DNA of 64,000 nt from Crenothrix sp043729335 (GCF_043729335.1 NZ_JAYTLQ010000042.1:110873-174872); one strand, 5' to 3'. Positions 42,354 through 51,749 are shown, numbered from the stretch's first letter. Translations and numbers: made by a program. Notes: a model not told the origin generated them from the sequence alone.

Positions 42354-44564
42354 CTACAAAGCATCCAGCTTGGCATAAGCCAGCATCAGCCACTTAATAC
42401 CCAGTTGCTTAAAATTAATCTGCACCCGTTCCTGATCACCCGTGCCTTCTGTTTGCAATATCACCCCTTCGCCAAATTTAATATGGCTTACGCGCTGCCC
42501 TAAACCGTATTGGCCGGCTGTTTGCAAACTAGCAGATTGAGATTTAATAGCGGTAACCGGACGACTCACCTCGGCACGTAGCCGCACTTCCTGAATACAT
42601 TCAGCGGGTATCTCACGTAAAAACCGTGACGGCCTGGGGTAGCTTTCGCGCCCGTATAACCGCCGGGATTCTGCATAACTCAAGTACAAATACTGCATCG
42701 CACGGGTAATGCCCACATAACACAGGCGGCGCTCTTCCTGTAAACGCCCGACATCATCAAGCGATTGCTGGGACGGAAACAAGCCTTCTTCCAAACCCAC
42801 CAAAAAAACCAGTTTAAATTCCAGACCTTTGGCTGAATGCAAGGTCATCAATTGTACGCATTCATCAAAATCGTCGGCCTGCATATCGCCAGATTCCAAG
42901 GTCGCATACGCCAGGAACATATCCAGCTCACTGAGGTTTTCCATGCCCTCAAGATTACTATCAAAATCAAACAATCGTGCTGCATTGACCAATTCTTTTA
43001 AATTTTCTACTTTTTCATCACCCTTATCGGCTTTTTCTTTTTCATGGAATTCAATCAAGCCAGTTTTTTCAATCACCAACTGCACTTTTTCGTAAAGTTC
43101 CAAGCCTTCGGCCAGTTGATCCAGGTTTTTAATCAGCTGCGCAAAAGTCAGCAAAGCATTGTTTGCCCGTGCTGCCAAATGCCCCTGATCCAGCAATACC
43201 AACATCGCCGACCACATTGATATAGCCAATTCCCGCGCTATAGTGCGCATATCTTCCAGGCTTTTCGCACCGATGCCACGGGTTGGGGTATTGATAACGC
43301 GCTCAAATGACGCATCATCATGGCGATTGGCAATCAAGCGTAAATAAGCCAGCGCATTTTTAATTTCCGCCCGCTCAAAAAATCGCAAACCACCATAAAC
43401 CCTGTAAGGAATAGCGGCGGTCATTAAGCGTTCTTCAAACTGGCGCGATTGCGCATTAGAACGGTACAAAATAGCCACATCGCTATATTTACCCCCGTCA
43501 TTGAACCAGGATCGGATACGTTCAACCACAAAATAAGCTTCATCCTGCTCATTAAATGCCGCGTATAAAGCAATAGGATCACCATCAGCCGAAGCCGTCC
43601 ACAGCACTTTACCCATCCGGCCTTCGTTGTTAGCCACTACCGCATTCGCAGCCTTAAGAATCATGCCGGTGGAACGGTAGTTTTGTTCCAGCTTGACCAC
43701 TTGATGATCTGGATAGTGCTTTTGAAAACTATAGATATTTTCAACTTTTGCACCCCGCCAACCGTAAATAGATTGGTCGTCATCCCCGACCACAAAAATA
43801 TTATCCTGACCTTGCGTTAATAGCCGCAACCACGCATATTGTATGGTATTGGTATCTTGAAATTCATCAACATGAACCTGATTAAAACGTTGCTGATAAA
43901 ATCTCAGCACATCAGGATTATCACGCAGTAATTCATAGGCACGCAGCAGTAATTCGCCAAAATCAACTAACCCTGAACGCTCGCACAACGCTTCATAAGC
44001 CTGATAAATCTTTAACAGGTTTTGCTCATACAGATCATAACCGGCAACACAATCTTTGGCTCTTATGCCTTCATCTTTCTGGGCATTGATATACCACTGC
44101 ACTTGCCGAGGCGGCCATTTGTCTTCATCCAGATTTAACGTTGCCAGCAAGCGTTTAATTAACCTTAACTGATCAGCGCTGTCCATTACCTGAAAAGTTT
44201 CCGGCAATTTTGCCTGTTTGGCATGGCTACGCAATAAGCGATGCGCGATGCCATGAAAAGTCCCTATCCACATGGCGCGTGAAGAGACATGCAATAAGTT
44301 TTCAATTCTGCCGCGCATCTCTTTGGCGGCTTTATTGGTAAAAGTCACCGCCAAAATACTGTGCATTGACACTCCCATTACTTGAATTTGCCAAGCAATA
44401 CGATGCACCAAAACCCGCGTCTTACCGCTACCTGCACCGGCCAAAACCAGTACCGACTGTGATGGTGTAGTCACTGCCTGGCACTGCGCGTCATTCAAAG
44501 TGTTAATAAGGGCTTTCACTCCCTCATTTTTCGCGGCGGTTGTCGCGTTAATATTACTGCTCAC
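42354..44564 (-). CDS. uvrD: DNA helicase II (UvrD)
   Basis: Superfamily 1A 3'-5' helicase for nucleotide-excision and mismatch repair. The 736-residue protein has LNDAQCQAV (Q motif), VLAGAGSGKTRVL (Walker A), AVTFTNKAAKEM, VDEFQDTN (motif II), VVGDDDQSIYGWRGA, LEQNYRS, and in the second half LMTLHSAKGLEFKLVF and VGITRA. The tail (GQRVSHIKFGEGVIL) is the Tudor-like polymerase-binding domain of UvrD. It starts with GTG. Single gene, convergent with the VTC cluster. Confidence 0.97.
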   Translation of the reverse strand: MSSNINATTAAKNEGVKALINTLNDAQCQAVTTPSQSVLVLAGAGSGKTRVLVHRIAWQIQVMGVSMHSILAVTFTNKAAKEMRGRIENLLHVSSRAMWIGTFHGIAHRLLRSHAKQAKLPETFQVMDSADQLRLIKRLLATLNLDEDKWPPRQVQWYINAQKDEGIRAKDCVAGYDLYEQNLLKIYQAYEALCERSGLVDFGELLLRAYELLRDNPDVLRFYQQRFNQVHVDEFQDTNTIQYAWLRLLTQGQDNIFVVGDDDQSIYGWRGAKVENIYSFQKHYPDHQVVKLEQNYRSTGMILKAANAVVANNEGRMGKVLWTASADGDPIALYAAFNEQDEAYFVVERIRSWFNDGGKYSDVAILYRSNAQSRQFEERLMTAAIPYRVYGGLRFFERAEIKNALAYLRLIANRHDDASFERVINTPTRGIGAKSLEDMRTIARELAISMWSAMLVLLDQGHLAARANNALLTFAQLIKNLDQLAEGLELYEKVQLVIEKTGLIEFHEKEKADKGDEKVENLKELVNAARLFDFDSNLEGMENLSELDMFLAYATLESGDMQADDFDECVQLMTLHSAKGLEFKLVFLVGLEEGLFPSQQSLDDVGRLQEERRLCYVGITRAMQYLYLSYAESRRLYGRESYPRPSRFLREIPAECIQEVRLRAEVSRPVTAIKSQSASLQTAGQYGLGQRVSHIKFGEGVILQTEGTGDQERVQINFKQLGIKWLMLAYAKLDAL

Positions 44565-44651
44565 GGCTGTTTATACCTCTAAAAATTACCCAAAATAATA
44601 AACTTATCGCCTACTTTACCACTAACTATAGCGTCGGGGTACTTCGTTGGT

Positions 44652-44680
44652 TTGACGCATGTTCAGTTTCCATATATCAT
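44652..44680 (+). promoter_or_regulatory. Putative sigma-70 promoter of yceD-rpmF
   Basis: TTGACG and TATCAT are separated by exactly 17 bases. The expected transcript start is near 44687, just three bases before the ATG of yceD at 44690, so the mRNA may be leaderless or nearly so. No ribosome site is seen before that ATG. Confidence 0.6.
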
Positions 44681-44689
44681 TATCAAGTT

Positions 44690-45229
44690 ATGTTATATCG
44701 ATTACCTGAATATATAGATCCTTTGCAACTTGCCGATAACCGTGGCGAGCTAAAAGGACAAATACCCGTAAGCGAACTGGATCGCTTAAATGATCTGCTG
44801 ATAGCCGACACCGGCTCTGTGACAGTAGCGCTTTTTTTTGGCCGCGAAGGACGCCTTCCCAAAATTGAAGGTACGCTGGAAACAGAATTAAACCTGTGTT
44901 GCCAAAACTGTTTACAAGCTGTAGCCTGGCCTGTTAAACACACCGTAAAACTCGGCATTGTCAAGACCATAGAGCAGGCGGACAGACTACCCGAAGACTT
45001 TGAACCCTTGTTAATTACCACTGACACTGTATTTCTCAAAGAAATTATCGAAGACGAATTATTGCTAACTTTGCCTACGTACCCTAAGCACCCCTATGAT
45101 TGTTTGGCTTTACACAAAGACATTAAAAACAGTGATACAGACACGGGGCAAGCGCATAAAAAAAACCCTTTTTCCATTTTAGCTAACTTAAAAAATACTG
45201 GAGATTTAAATGGCAGTACCAAAAAGTAA
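44690..45229 (+). CDS. yceD: YceD/DUF177 family protein
   Basis: The 179-residue protein belongs to the YceD family, encoded just before rpmF in most bacteria and linked to 23S rRNA accumulation. It has the family layout: GRLPKIEGTLETELNLCCQNCLQAVAWPVK with the C-x2-C pair, EDELLLTLPTYPKHPYDC and a charged tail. The stop lies inside the rpmF start (20-base overlap). No ribosome-binding site is visible before the ATG. Confidence 0.93.
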   Translation: MLYRLPEYIDPLQLADNRGELKGQIPVSELDRLNDLLIADTGSVTVALFFGREGRLPKIEGTLETELNLCCQNCLQAVAWPVKHTVKLGIVKTIEQADRLPEDFEPLLITTDTVFLKEIIEDELLLTLPTYPKHPYDCLALHKDIKNSDTDTGQAHKKNPFSILANLKNTGDLNGSTKK

Positions 45230-45392
45230 AATATCACGTTCAAGACGTGGACAACGTCGTTCACACGATGCATTAACCGCAAAAGCATTATCTCAGGATG
45301 CCATTACCGGTGAAACACATTTGCGTCATCACATGACCCCGGATGGTTTTTTCAAAGGTCGTCAAATCGTCAACAATACTGACGACGAATAA
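45210..45392 (+). CDS. rpmF: 50S ribosomal protein L32
   Basis: L32 of the large subunit. The 60 residues begin MAVPKSKISRSRRGQRRSHDAL and include GETHLRHHMTPDGFFKGRQIV, the standard family sequence without a Zn ribbon. GGAG precedes the ATG, within the end of yceD. A stem-loop terminator lies 31 bases after its stop, before plsX. Confidence 0.98.
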   Translation: MAVPKSKISRSRRGQRRSHDALTAKALSQDAITGETHLRHHMTPDGFFKGRQIVNNTDDE

Positions 45393-45394
45393 CA

Positions 45395-45450
45395 ATCATT
45401 CCTTAGCTTTAGAATGATGGACAGCCGAATCTAACTGATTCGGCGTTTTT
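45395..45450 (+). terminator. Hairpin pair with intrinsic terminator between rpmF and plsX
   Basis: GCCGAATC/GATTCGGC (45424-45444) forms a perfect 8-bp stem with a five-base loop, followed by GTTTTT, a rho-independent terminator. A first stem, ATCATTC/GAATGAT (45395-45418), lies just upstream. Together they probably reduce transcription from rpmF into the fatty-acid genes. Confidence 0.85.
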
Positions 45451-45477
45451 AAAATACTTCAGGAGTCATTCGTAAGC

Positions 45478-46506
45478 GTGAGCCTAACAATTTCTATTGA
45501 TGCAATGGGCGGGGATTTTGGCCCAGCAGTGACAATACCCGCATCACTGGACTGCTTAAAAGACAACGCAGAACTGACGCTCATTTTGGTGGGTGATGAA
45601 ACAGTTATCCAGCAACATTTGTCACAACTCCCCCACGACTATCAAGATCGGCTGATCATCCGGCATGCCTCCCAGCGCGTGGAAATGGATGAGTCGCCCT
45701 CTAAGGCGTTAAAAAACAAAAAAGATTCATCAATGCGTGTCGCTATCAATCTGGTGCGTGACGGCCAGGCGGATGCCTGTGTCAGCGCAGGTAACACCGG
45801 CGCTTTAATGGCTACGGCCCGTTTTGTTTTAAAAATGATACCCGGCGTTGATCGCCCTGCGATTATTTCAACCTTGCCGTCTACCTTAGGCCATACCCAT
45901 GTCCTTGATCTAGGCGCCAACGTGGATTGCACCGCCGAACATTTGTTTCAGTTTGCCGTCATGGGCAATGAACTGGTCAAGGCCGTTGAAAATATTGAAA
46001 ATCCAAAAGTGGGTTTGCTCAATATTGGCGAAGAAGATGTCAAAGGTAATGAGCAAGTGAAAGCGGCCGCCAAACTGCTGGAAGGCTCGCATTTAAATTA
46101 TATCGGCTATGTAGAAGGCAATTCTCTCAACGCCGGTACTATTGCCGTTGACTTGATTGTCGCTGACGGCTTTGTCGGCAATGTTGCGCTTAAATCCATA
46201 GAAGGCGCCGCTAAAATGATCAGTACCGCATTGAAAGCGGCATTTTCAAAAAACTTGTTGACCAAATTGGTCGGATTAATTGCCTATCCTGTGCTGAAAT
46301 CTTTTAAAAACCGTATAGATCCACGACTATACAATGGCGCCAGTTTTCTAGGCTTGCGCGGGTTGGTGATTAAAAGCCACGGTGGCGCTGACAGCTTGGC
46401 GTTTAAAACCGCCATAAAACTAGCTGAAATTGAAATTAAAAAAGACGTGATACGCAAAATTAGCGAACAAATTGAAAAAACCTTGGCGATAAGGAAAATC
46501 GCATGA
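45478..46506 (+). CDS. plsX: Phosphate acyltransferase PlsX
   Basis: PlsX makes acyl-phosphate from acyl-ACP for phospholipid synthesis. The 342 residues begin VSLTISIDAMGGDFGPAVT, the family start, with RHASQRVEMDESPSKALKNKKDSSM and SAGNTGALMATA, and end in VIKSHGGADSLAFKTAI. The start is GTG with AGGAG 12 bases upstream, a rather long distance. It overlaps fabH by four bases. Confidence 0.96.
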   Translation: MSLTISIDAMGGDFGPAVTIPASLDCLKDNAELTLILVGDETVIQQHLSQLPHDYQDRLIIRHASQRVEMDESPSKALKNKKDSSMRVAINLVRDGQADACVSAGNTGALMATARFVLKMIPGVDRPAIISTLPSTLGHTHVLDLGANVDCTAEHLFQFAVMGNELVKAVENIENPKVGLLNIGEEDVKGNEQVKAAAKLLEGSHLNYIGYVEGNSLNAGTIAVDLIVADGFVGNVALKSIEGAAKMISTALKAAFSKNLLTKLVGLIAYPVLKSFKNRIDPRLYNGASFLGLRGLVIKSHGGADSLAFKTAIKLAEIEIKKDVIRKISEQIEKTLAIRKIA

Positions 46507-47471
46507 AGCGTTATGCACGAGTTATCGGCACGGGGGGTTACTTGCCGGAAGAAGTTCGCACCAATGAGCACATTTCGCAAATGGTCGACACCTCTGACAG
46601 CTGGATTTTTGAGCGCACCGGCATCAAAAGCCGCCGGATTGCAGCATCCCATGAGACAGCATCCAGCATGGCCGAAGCCGCTGCCAGACAAGCGATTGCC
46701 GCCGCTCAAATCGATCCTGAACAGATTGATATGATTATTGTTACCACGGGCACACCCGATCGTGTTTACCCGAGTACAGGATGCCTGTTACAAAAACGCT
46801 TGGGCATTAAAAACTGTGTTGCCTTTGATGTACAAGCGGCATGCTCTGGCGCTATCTTTGCCTTAAGCATTGCTGACCAATATATTAAATCCGGTGCCGC
46901 ACAAAAAATCCTGGTGGTCGGCACTGAGCTGTGCTCGCGGATTACCGACTGGACAGATCGCGGTACTTGCATTTTATTCGGTGATGGTGCTGGCGCAGTT
47001 TTGCTGGAAGCCACTGATAAACCCGGCATTCTTTCAACTCATATTCATTCCGACGGTGAATATGAAGATCTACTCTATTGTCCAAATCCTCAAGCAGCAG
47101 TCCCTGAAAATTCCGATGCAGCGGGTTTTATTCAAATGCGCGGCAACGAAGTGTTTAAAGTGGCTGTTAACACCTTAGGTCGTATTGTGGATGAAACATT
47201 GGAAGCCAATAATTTGCAAAAATCGGATGTTGATTGGTTAGTGCCTCACCAAGCAAATATTCGTATTCTCGCTGCTACCGCTAAAAAATTAAACATGTCG
47301 ATGGATCAGGTTATTGTGACGATTGAAGGCCAAGGTAACACTTCGTCTGCATCAGTGCTGCTCGCCTTTGACGAAGGCGTGCGTGATGGCCGTATACAAC
47401 GCGGGCAAATTGTATTATTGGAAGCCTTTGGCGCAGGTTTTACCTGGGGTTCCGCCCTAATCAGATATTAA
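46503..47471 (+). CDS. fabH: Beta-ketoacyl-ACP synthase III
   Basis: FabH condenses acetyl-CoA with malonyl-ACP to start fatty-acid synthesis. The 322-residue protein has the catalytic Cys in VQAACSGAIFAL, the His in WLVPHQANIRI and the Asn in EGQGNTSSASV. It begins MKRYARVIGTGGYLPEEVRTN with ERTGIKSRRIA nearby, as in the family. Its ATG overlaps plsX (ATGA), and fabD follows after eight bases. Confidence 0.98.
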   Translation: MKRYARVIGTGGYLPEEVRTNEHISQMVDTSDSWIFERTGIKSRRIAASHETASSMAEAAARQAIAAAQIDPEQIDMIIVTTGTPDRVYPSTGCLLQKRLGIKNCVAFDVQAACSGAIFALSIADQYIKSGAAQKILVVGTELCSRITDWTDRGTCILFGDGAGAVLLEATDKPGILSTHIHSDGEYEDLLYCPNPQAAVPENSDAAGFIQMRGNEVFKVAVNTLGRIVDETLEANNLQKSDVDWLVPHQANIRILAATAKKLNMSMDQVIVTIEGQGNTSSASVLLAFDEGVRDGRIQRGQIVLLEAFGAGFTWGSALIRY

Positions 47472-47479
47472 TCAAACTC

Positions 47480-48430
47480 ATGACCCAAATACTCAATAAT
47501 CTAGCCTTCCTCTTCCCTGGCCAAGGATCCCAGTCTGTCGGCATGATAACAGAGCTGGCCAATAGCCATCCTGAAGTGCGTCAGCTTTTTGCTGTCGCCT
47601 CCGATGTTTTAGGCAAAGATCTGTGGCAACTCGTTTCAGAGGGCCCTGCGGAAGAACTGAATCAAACCCATAACACCCAACCTGCCCTATTAGCGGCTGG
47701 CGTTGCCCTATGGCAAGTCTGGTGCAAACAAAGCACACTCCGTCCCGCCTGGTTTGTAGGCCATAGCCTGGGTGAATATACGGCATTAGTGTGTGCAAAC
47801 GCCCTGTCTTTTGAAGACGGCATCAAGCTGGTTGCACAACGGGGATTGTTGATGCAGGAAGCCGTGCCCGCTGGCATCGGTGCCATGGCGGCTATTTTAG
47901 GGCTGGATGACACACAAGTCATCGAAATTTGCGTAATAGCCGCTGAAAACGAAGTGGTTTCTGCCGTTAACTTTAATTCGCCCGGACAAGTGGTTATTGC
48001 CGGTAATGTCGCCGCCGTTGAACGCGCCATGCTTGCCGTTAAAGCTGCTGGCGCTAAACGTGCTGTGCTTTTACCCGTGAGCGTGCCGTCGCATTGTGCC
48101 TTAATGCTGCCTGCGGCAGAGAAGCTGGATAGCTATCTACAAAACACCGCCTTTCGTACCCCTGAAATTCAGTTGGTACACAATGTCGATGTCGCTACCC
48201 ACAGCGACCCTGCAAGCATTCGCCTAGCATTAAAACAACAGCTTTATCAACCGGTTCGCTGGGTTGACAGCATTAAATTTATGTCCGAACAAGGTGTGAA
48301 CCGCTTTGTTGAATGTGGCCCTGGCAAAGTGTTGATTGGCCTTAATAAACGCATCGTCAAAGAAGCCGAACACTTCACTTTTTATGATACTGACACCTTA
48401 AACAATGTAATGGAGCAACTTAATGACTAA
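47480..48430 (+). CDS. fabD: Malonyl-CoA:ACP transacylase
   Basis: FabD moves malonyl groups from CoA to ACP. The 316-residue protein has FLFPGQGSQSVGM, QPALLAAGVALW, and the nucleophile in VGHSLGEYTAL, with the Gln/Arg positions and a later SVPSHCALMLPAAE holding the catalytic His. It is in the standard order fabH-fabD-fabG-acpP and overlaps fabG by eight bases. Confidence 0.97.
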   Translation: MTQILNNLAFLFPGQGSQSVGMITELANSHPEVRQLFAVASDVLGKDLWQLVSEGPAEELNQTHNTQPALLAAGVALWQVWCKQSTLRPAWFVGHSLGEYTALVCANALSFEDGIKLVAQRGLLMQEAVPAGIGAMAAILGLDDTQVIEICVIAAENEVVSAVNFNSPGQVVIAGNVAAVERAMLAVKAAGAKRAVLLPVSVPSHCALMLPAAEKLDSYLQNTAFRTPEIQLVHNVDVATHSDPASIRLALKQQLYQPVRWVDSIKFMSEQGVNRFVECGPGKVLIGLNKRIVKEAEHFTFYDTDTLNNVMEQLND

Positions 48431-49151
48431 GCAAGTCGCTTTAGTAACCGGCGCTAGCCGTGGCATAGGCCGAGCAATCGCCGAAAAATTGGCCACTGAC
48501 GGTTTTTATGTAGTGGGTACCGCCACTTCTGACGGCGGCGCCGAGGCAATCTCAACGTATTTAGGCGACAACGGCACCGGTTTAAAGCTGGATGTTTCAA
48601 ATCCTGAATCGATTGCCCAAGTCATCAAAACCATTACCGATAGCGTTGGTACACCGACAGTATTGGTCAATAATGCCGGCATCACCCGCGATAACTTACT
48701 CCTGCGCATGAAAGACGATGAATGGGATGATATTATCAATACCAATTTAACATCGGTGTTCCGTATGAGCAAAGCCGTGCTGCGCGGCATGATGAAAGCC
48801 AAGACCGGACGAATTATTAATATTTCATCTGTTGTCGGTGCAACCGGCAACGCAGGTCAGGCTAACTATGCAGCGGCTAAAGCCGGCATGGTGGGTTTTA
48901 GCAAATCCATGGCCAAAGAAGTCGGCTCCCGTAATATTACTGTCAATACGGTAGCACCCGGGTTTATTGATACCGATATGACCAAAGAGCTCAGTGATGA
49001 CATTAAAAACACGCTGTTAGCGTCCATTCCGTTGGCTCGATTGGGGCAGGCACAAGAAATTGCCCACGCGGTTTCTTTTTTAGCCTCTGAAGGCGCTGCT
49101 TACATAACAGGTGAAACCCTGCATGTAAACGGTGGTATGTTCATGGCTTAA
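48423..49151 (+). CDS. fabG: 3-oxoacyl-ACP reductase
   Basis: FabG is the NADPH-dependent reductase of the elongation cycle, a short-chain dehydrogenase. The 242 residues start MTKQVALVTGASRGIGRAIAE (cofactor motif). NNAGITRDNLLLRMKDDEW, the catalytic Ser in NISSVVGATGN and the Tyr and Lys in ANYAAAKAG follow. It ends with YITGETLHVNGGMFMA. A promoter and leader separate it from acpP. Confidence 0.98.
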   Translation: MTKQVALVTGASRGIGRAIAEKLATDGFYVVGTATSDGGAEAISTYLGDNGTGLKLDVSNPESIAQVIKTITDSVGTPTVLVNNAGITRDNLLLRMKDDEWDDIINTNLTSVFRMSKAVLRGMMKAKTGRIINISSVVGATGNAGQANYAAAKAGMVGFSKSMAKEVGSRNITVNTVAPGFIDTDMTKELSDDIKNTLLASIPLARLGQAQEIAHAVSFLASEGAAYITGETLHVNGGMFMA

Positions 49152-49155
49152 TATT

Positions 49156-49183
49156 GTGACATTATTGCAATATCAAGTATAAT
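49156..49183 (+). promoter_or_regulatory. Putative sigma-70 promoter of acpP
   Basis: GTGACA (five of six to the -35 consensus) and a perfect TATAAT are separated by 16 bases, just after the fabG stop. The transcript would start near 49190 with a leader of about 108 bases. A separate strong promoter suits the very abundant ACP. Confidence 0.7.
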
Positions 49184-49185
49184 TC

Positions 49186-49215
49186 CCCCGCCGCCTGGGA
49201 TTGCCAGAGACGGGG
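49186..49215 (+). other. G+C-rich stem-loop at the start of the acpP leader
   Basis: CCCCG/CGGGG encloses an inner CTGG/CCAG stem, then TTTCT. It lies right at the predicted acpP transcript start. It may be a weak terminator for plsX-fabG or a 5'-protecting stem for acpP mRNA; the sequence does not decide. Confidence 0.5.
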
Positions 49216-49297
49216 TTTCTAGTAAAACTAATTACAATACCCTTGTGAGTATCACGCTAACCACTGATTGAGCTTACATTGTTTGAGGATAATAATT

Positions 49298-49534
49298 ATG
49301 AGTAATGTTGAAGAACGAGTAAAAAAGATTGTTTCAGAGCAATTAGGCGTAAAACCAGAAGAAATGTCTAATGAGTCCTCTTTTGTTGACGATCTTGGTG
49401 CTGATTCACTGGATACCGTTGAACTTGTCATGGCTCTTGAAGAAGAATTTGAATGTGAAATTCCAGACGACGAGGCTGAAAAGATAACCACAGTTCAAGA
49501 AGCTATTGATTACGTAAAGGCTCACGTTTCTTAA
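49298..49534 (+). CDS. acpP: Acyl carrier protein
   Basis: ACP carries growing acyl chains on phosphopantetheine. From ATG 49298 it has 78 residues with the attachment serine at S37 in DDLGADSLDTVELVMALEE. It is highly acidic and includes IPDDEAEKITTVQEAIDYV. GAGGATAA lies ahead of this ATG; an earlier in-frame start ten codons up is not supported. A long hairpin comes 12 bases after the stop. Confidence 0.98.
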   Translation: MSNVEERVKKIVSEQLGVKPEEMSNESSFVDDLGADSLDTVELVMALEEEFECEIPDDEAEKITTVQEAIDYVKAHVS

Positions 49535-49545
49535 GCTGAATTAGT

Positions 49546-49570
49546 AGTGGATGAAATTTTTTCATCCACT
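49546..49570 (+). terminator. Long perfect hairpin between acpP and fabF
   Basis: AGTGGATGAAA and TTTCATCCACT form an 11-bp perfect stem with a three-base loop, extendable by one T-A pair. The T-run is inside the stem and not after it, so it may be a partial terminator or a barrier that keeps acpP mRNA more abundant and stable than fabF mRNA. Confidence 0.65.
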
Positions 49571-49628
49571 ATTATGTAACACCCTCTTTATCATTCTCTT
49601 TTATTTGTTTTTCCTACGGTACACTACA

Positions 49629-50873
49629 TTGAGTAAACGTCGAGTTGTAATAACTGGATTGGGGGCAATCACCCCACTGGCTAATACGGTTGCAGAAACT
49701 TGGGATGGTATTATCAATGGCAAAAGCGGAATAAGCGCAATAGACTCCTTTGATATTTCTCCTTTCGCAAGCACCTTTGGTGGTGTTATCAGAAATCTGG
49801 ATATTAACCAATACATTCCTGATAAAGACGCCAAACGTATGGATGGTTTTATCCACTACGGTATTGCAGCAGGCTGTCAGGCGATTGACGACTCCGGCAT
49901 TGAAGTCACCGAAGCCAATGCCGAGCGTATTGGTGTGGCTATAGGGGCAGGTATTGGCGGCATTACCGGCATTGAAGAATGTTATGCCACTTATGAAAAA
50001 GGTGGCCCACGCAGAATTTCCCCATTTTTTGTACCTGGCAATATTATCAACATGATTTCGGGTAATTTGTCGATCAAATACGGCTTAAAAGGCCCGAATT
50101 TCGCGATTGTTACTGCCTGTGCAACGGGAACCCATAATATTGGCGATGCCATGCGCATGATCCAATACGGCGACGCCGACGTTATGGTTGCAGGCGGCGC
50201 AGAACGCTGCACATCATCACCTACCGCAATGGGTGGTTTTGCCTCAGCCAAAGCCTTGTCACGCCGTAATAATGATCCGCAAGCGGCAAGCAGGCCTTGG
50301 GATAAAGATCGGGATGGCTTTGTATTAAGTGATGGCGCAGGGGTTGTGGTGCTAGAAGAACTCGAGCATGCTAAAGCCCGTGGTGCACAAATTTATGCCG
50401 AAGTCATTGGTTACGCCATGAGTGGCGATGCTTACCACATGACCAGCCCTGCCCCAGGCGGTGAAGGTGCAGCACGTTGTATGCGCAATGCCTTGCGTGA
50501 TGCGGGGCTCAATGCAGACGCTATTGATTACATCAATGCGCACGGCACCTCAACACCTGCTGGCGATATTGGCGAAACACAGGCCATGAAAGCGGCCTTA
50601 GGTGAACACGCTTATAAAGTTGCCGTCAGTTCAACAAAATCCATGCTCGGCCACATGTTGGGCGCAGCGGGTGGTATTGAAGCAGTATTGTCGGTATTAA
50701 GTATTCAAGACCAGGTTGCACCACCGACTATTAATTTGGACAATCCAGATCCTGAATGCGATTTGGACTATGTACCCAATGTCGCCAGAAATATGAAAAT
50801 AGATATTGCCATGTCCAATTCCTTTGGCTTTGGTGGTACTAACGGAACGTTAATATTTAAACGTTACCTCTAA
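49629..50873 (+). CDS. fabF: Beta-ketoacyl-ACP synthase II
   Basis: FabF extends acyl-ACP with malonyl-ACP. From TTG 49629 the product has 414 residues beginning (L)SKRRVVITGLGAITPLAN, as in the family. The catalytic Cys is in VTACATGTHNIG, and the two His in INAHGTSTPAGD and KSMLGHMLGAAG. The frame is open upstream to 49551, but that part is hydrophobic, starts in the hairpin and matches nothing in FabF. The TTG has only a weak site (ACGG), suggesting modest translation. Confidence 0.95.
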   Translation: MSKRRVVITGLGAITPLANTVAETWDGIINGKSGISAIDSFDISPFASTFGGVIRNLDINQYIPDKDAKRMDGFIHYGIAAGCQAIDDSGIEVTEANAERIGVAIGAGIGGITGIEECYATYEKGGPRRISPFFVPGNIINMISGNLSIKYGLKGPNFAIVTACATGTHNIGDAMRMIQYGDADVMVAGGAERCTSSPTAMGGFASAKALSRRNNDPQAASRPWDKDRDGFVLSDGAGVVVLEELEHAKARGAQIYAEVIGYAMSGDAYHMTSPAPGGEGAARCMRNALRDAGLNADAIDYINAHGTSTPAGDIGETQAMKAALGEHAYKVAVSSTKSMLGHMLGAAGGIEAVLSVLSIQDQVAPPTINLDNPDPECDLDYVPNVARNMKIDIAMSNSFGFGGTNGTLIFKRYL

Positions 50874-50894
50874 TGCTCAACCCCTCTGCTCGCC

Positions 50895-51749
50895 ATGATT
50901 CTGGTAAACGGTGAATACAAGACACATATTCCAGTTACCGATCGTGGCTTTCAGTATGGCGATGGATTATTTGAAACCATAGAAGTTAGGCGCGGACAAG
51001 CCGTATTTCTCGACCAACATATAAATCGCCTGTATCAAGGCTGTTTAAAGCTACACATCCCCGCCCCTAGCCTTGAAGTTCTGCGTTTTGAAATAACAGC
51101 ATTGTGCAACAAATTCAACACATCCCCGGAAAATACGGGGGACTGCATCCTTAAAATCATCATCACCCGAGGTTCTGGCGGACGAGGCTACCGTCAACCC
51201 GACAGCATTGAACCTACCCGCATCATCAGCGTGCATCCCTGGCCTCATTACCCTCAAGACTATGCCAAGCAAGGTATTAGCGCGCGTATTTGCCAAACCC
51301 GTGTTGGTTTAAATCCATTATTAGCAGGTATTAAACACTTAAATCGTCTGGAACAGGTGATGGCGCGTGCCGAATGGCACGATCCTGATATCCAGGAAGG
51401 TTTTATGCTGGATATTAACGGGCATATTATCGAAGGCACCATGAGCAATATTTTCTTTGTTAAAGACGGGACGTTACATACGCCGATATTGTGTCATTCC
51501 GGTATTGCTGGCATTATTCGTGGCATTATTATTGAGCTGGCTCACCGCAACCACCTTGCTATATCGGAACATTTATTTTTTACAGAGGTGTTATTGTCAG
51601 CTGATGAAATTTTCATTACCAACTCCATCATCGGTATATGGCCGGTCAAACAACTTGAAACACATTCCTATCCAATAGGTTCGTTAACCCAACAACTGCA
51701 AATTTGGCTGGATCAATTCAAAAAACAACAGGACGACCATGCGTTATAA
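50895..51749 (+). CDS. pabC: 4-amino-4-deoxychorismate lyase
   Basis: PabC releases pyruvate from aminodeoxychorismate to give p-aminobenzoate for folate. It is a 284-residue PLP fold-type IV enzyme: VNGEYKTHIPVTDRGFQYGDGLFETIEV at the start, the PLP Lys in GIKHLNRLEQVMAR, and EGTMSNIFFVKDG. The HLNRLEQV form and its place between fabF and mltG identify it against the D-amino acid enzyme at 29466. It overlaps mltG by 11 bases. Confidence 0.94.
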   Translation: MILVNGEYKTHIPVTDRGFQYGDGLFETIEVRRGQAVFLDQHINRLYQGCLKLHIPAPSLEVLRFEITALCNKFNTSPENTGDCILKIIITRGSGGRGYRQPDSIEPTRIISVHPWPHYPQDYAKQGISARICQTRVGLNPLLAGIKHLNRLEQVMARAEWHDPDIQEGFMLDINGHIIEGTMSNIFFVKDGTLHTPILCHSGIAGIIRGIIIELAHRNHLAISEHLFFTEVLLSADEIFITNSIIGIWPVKQLETHSYPIGSLTQQLQIWLDQFKKQQDDHAL

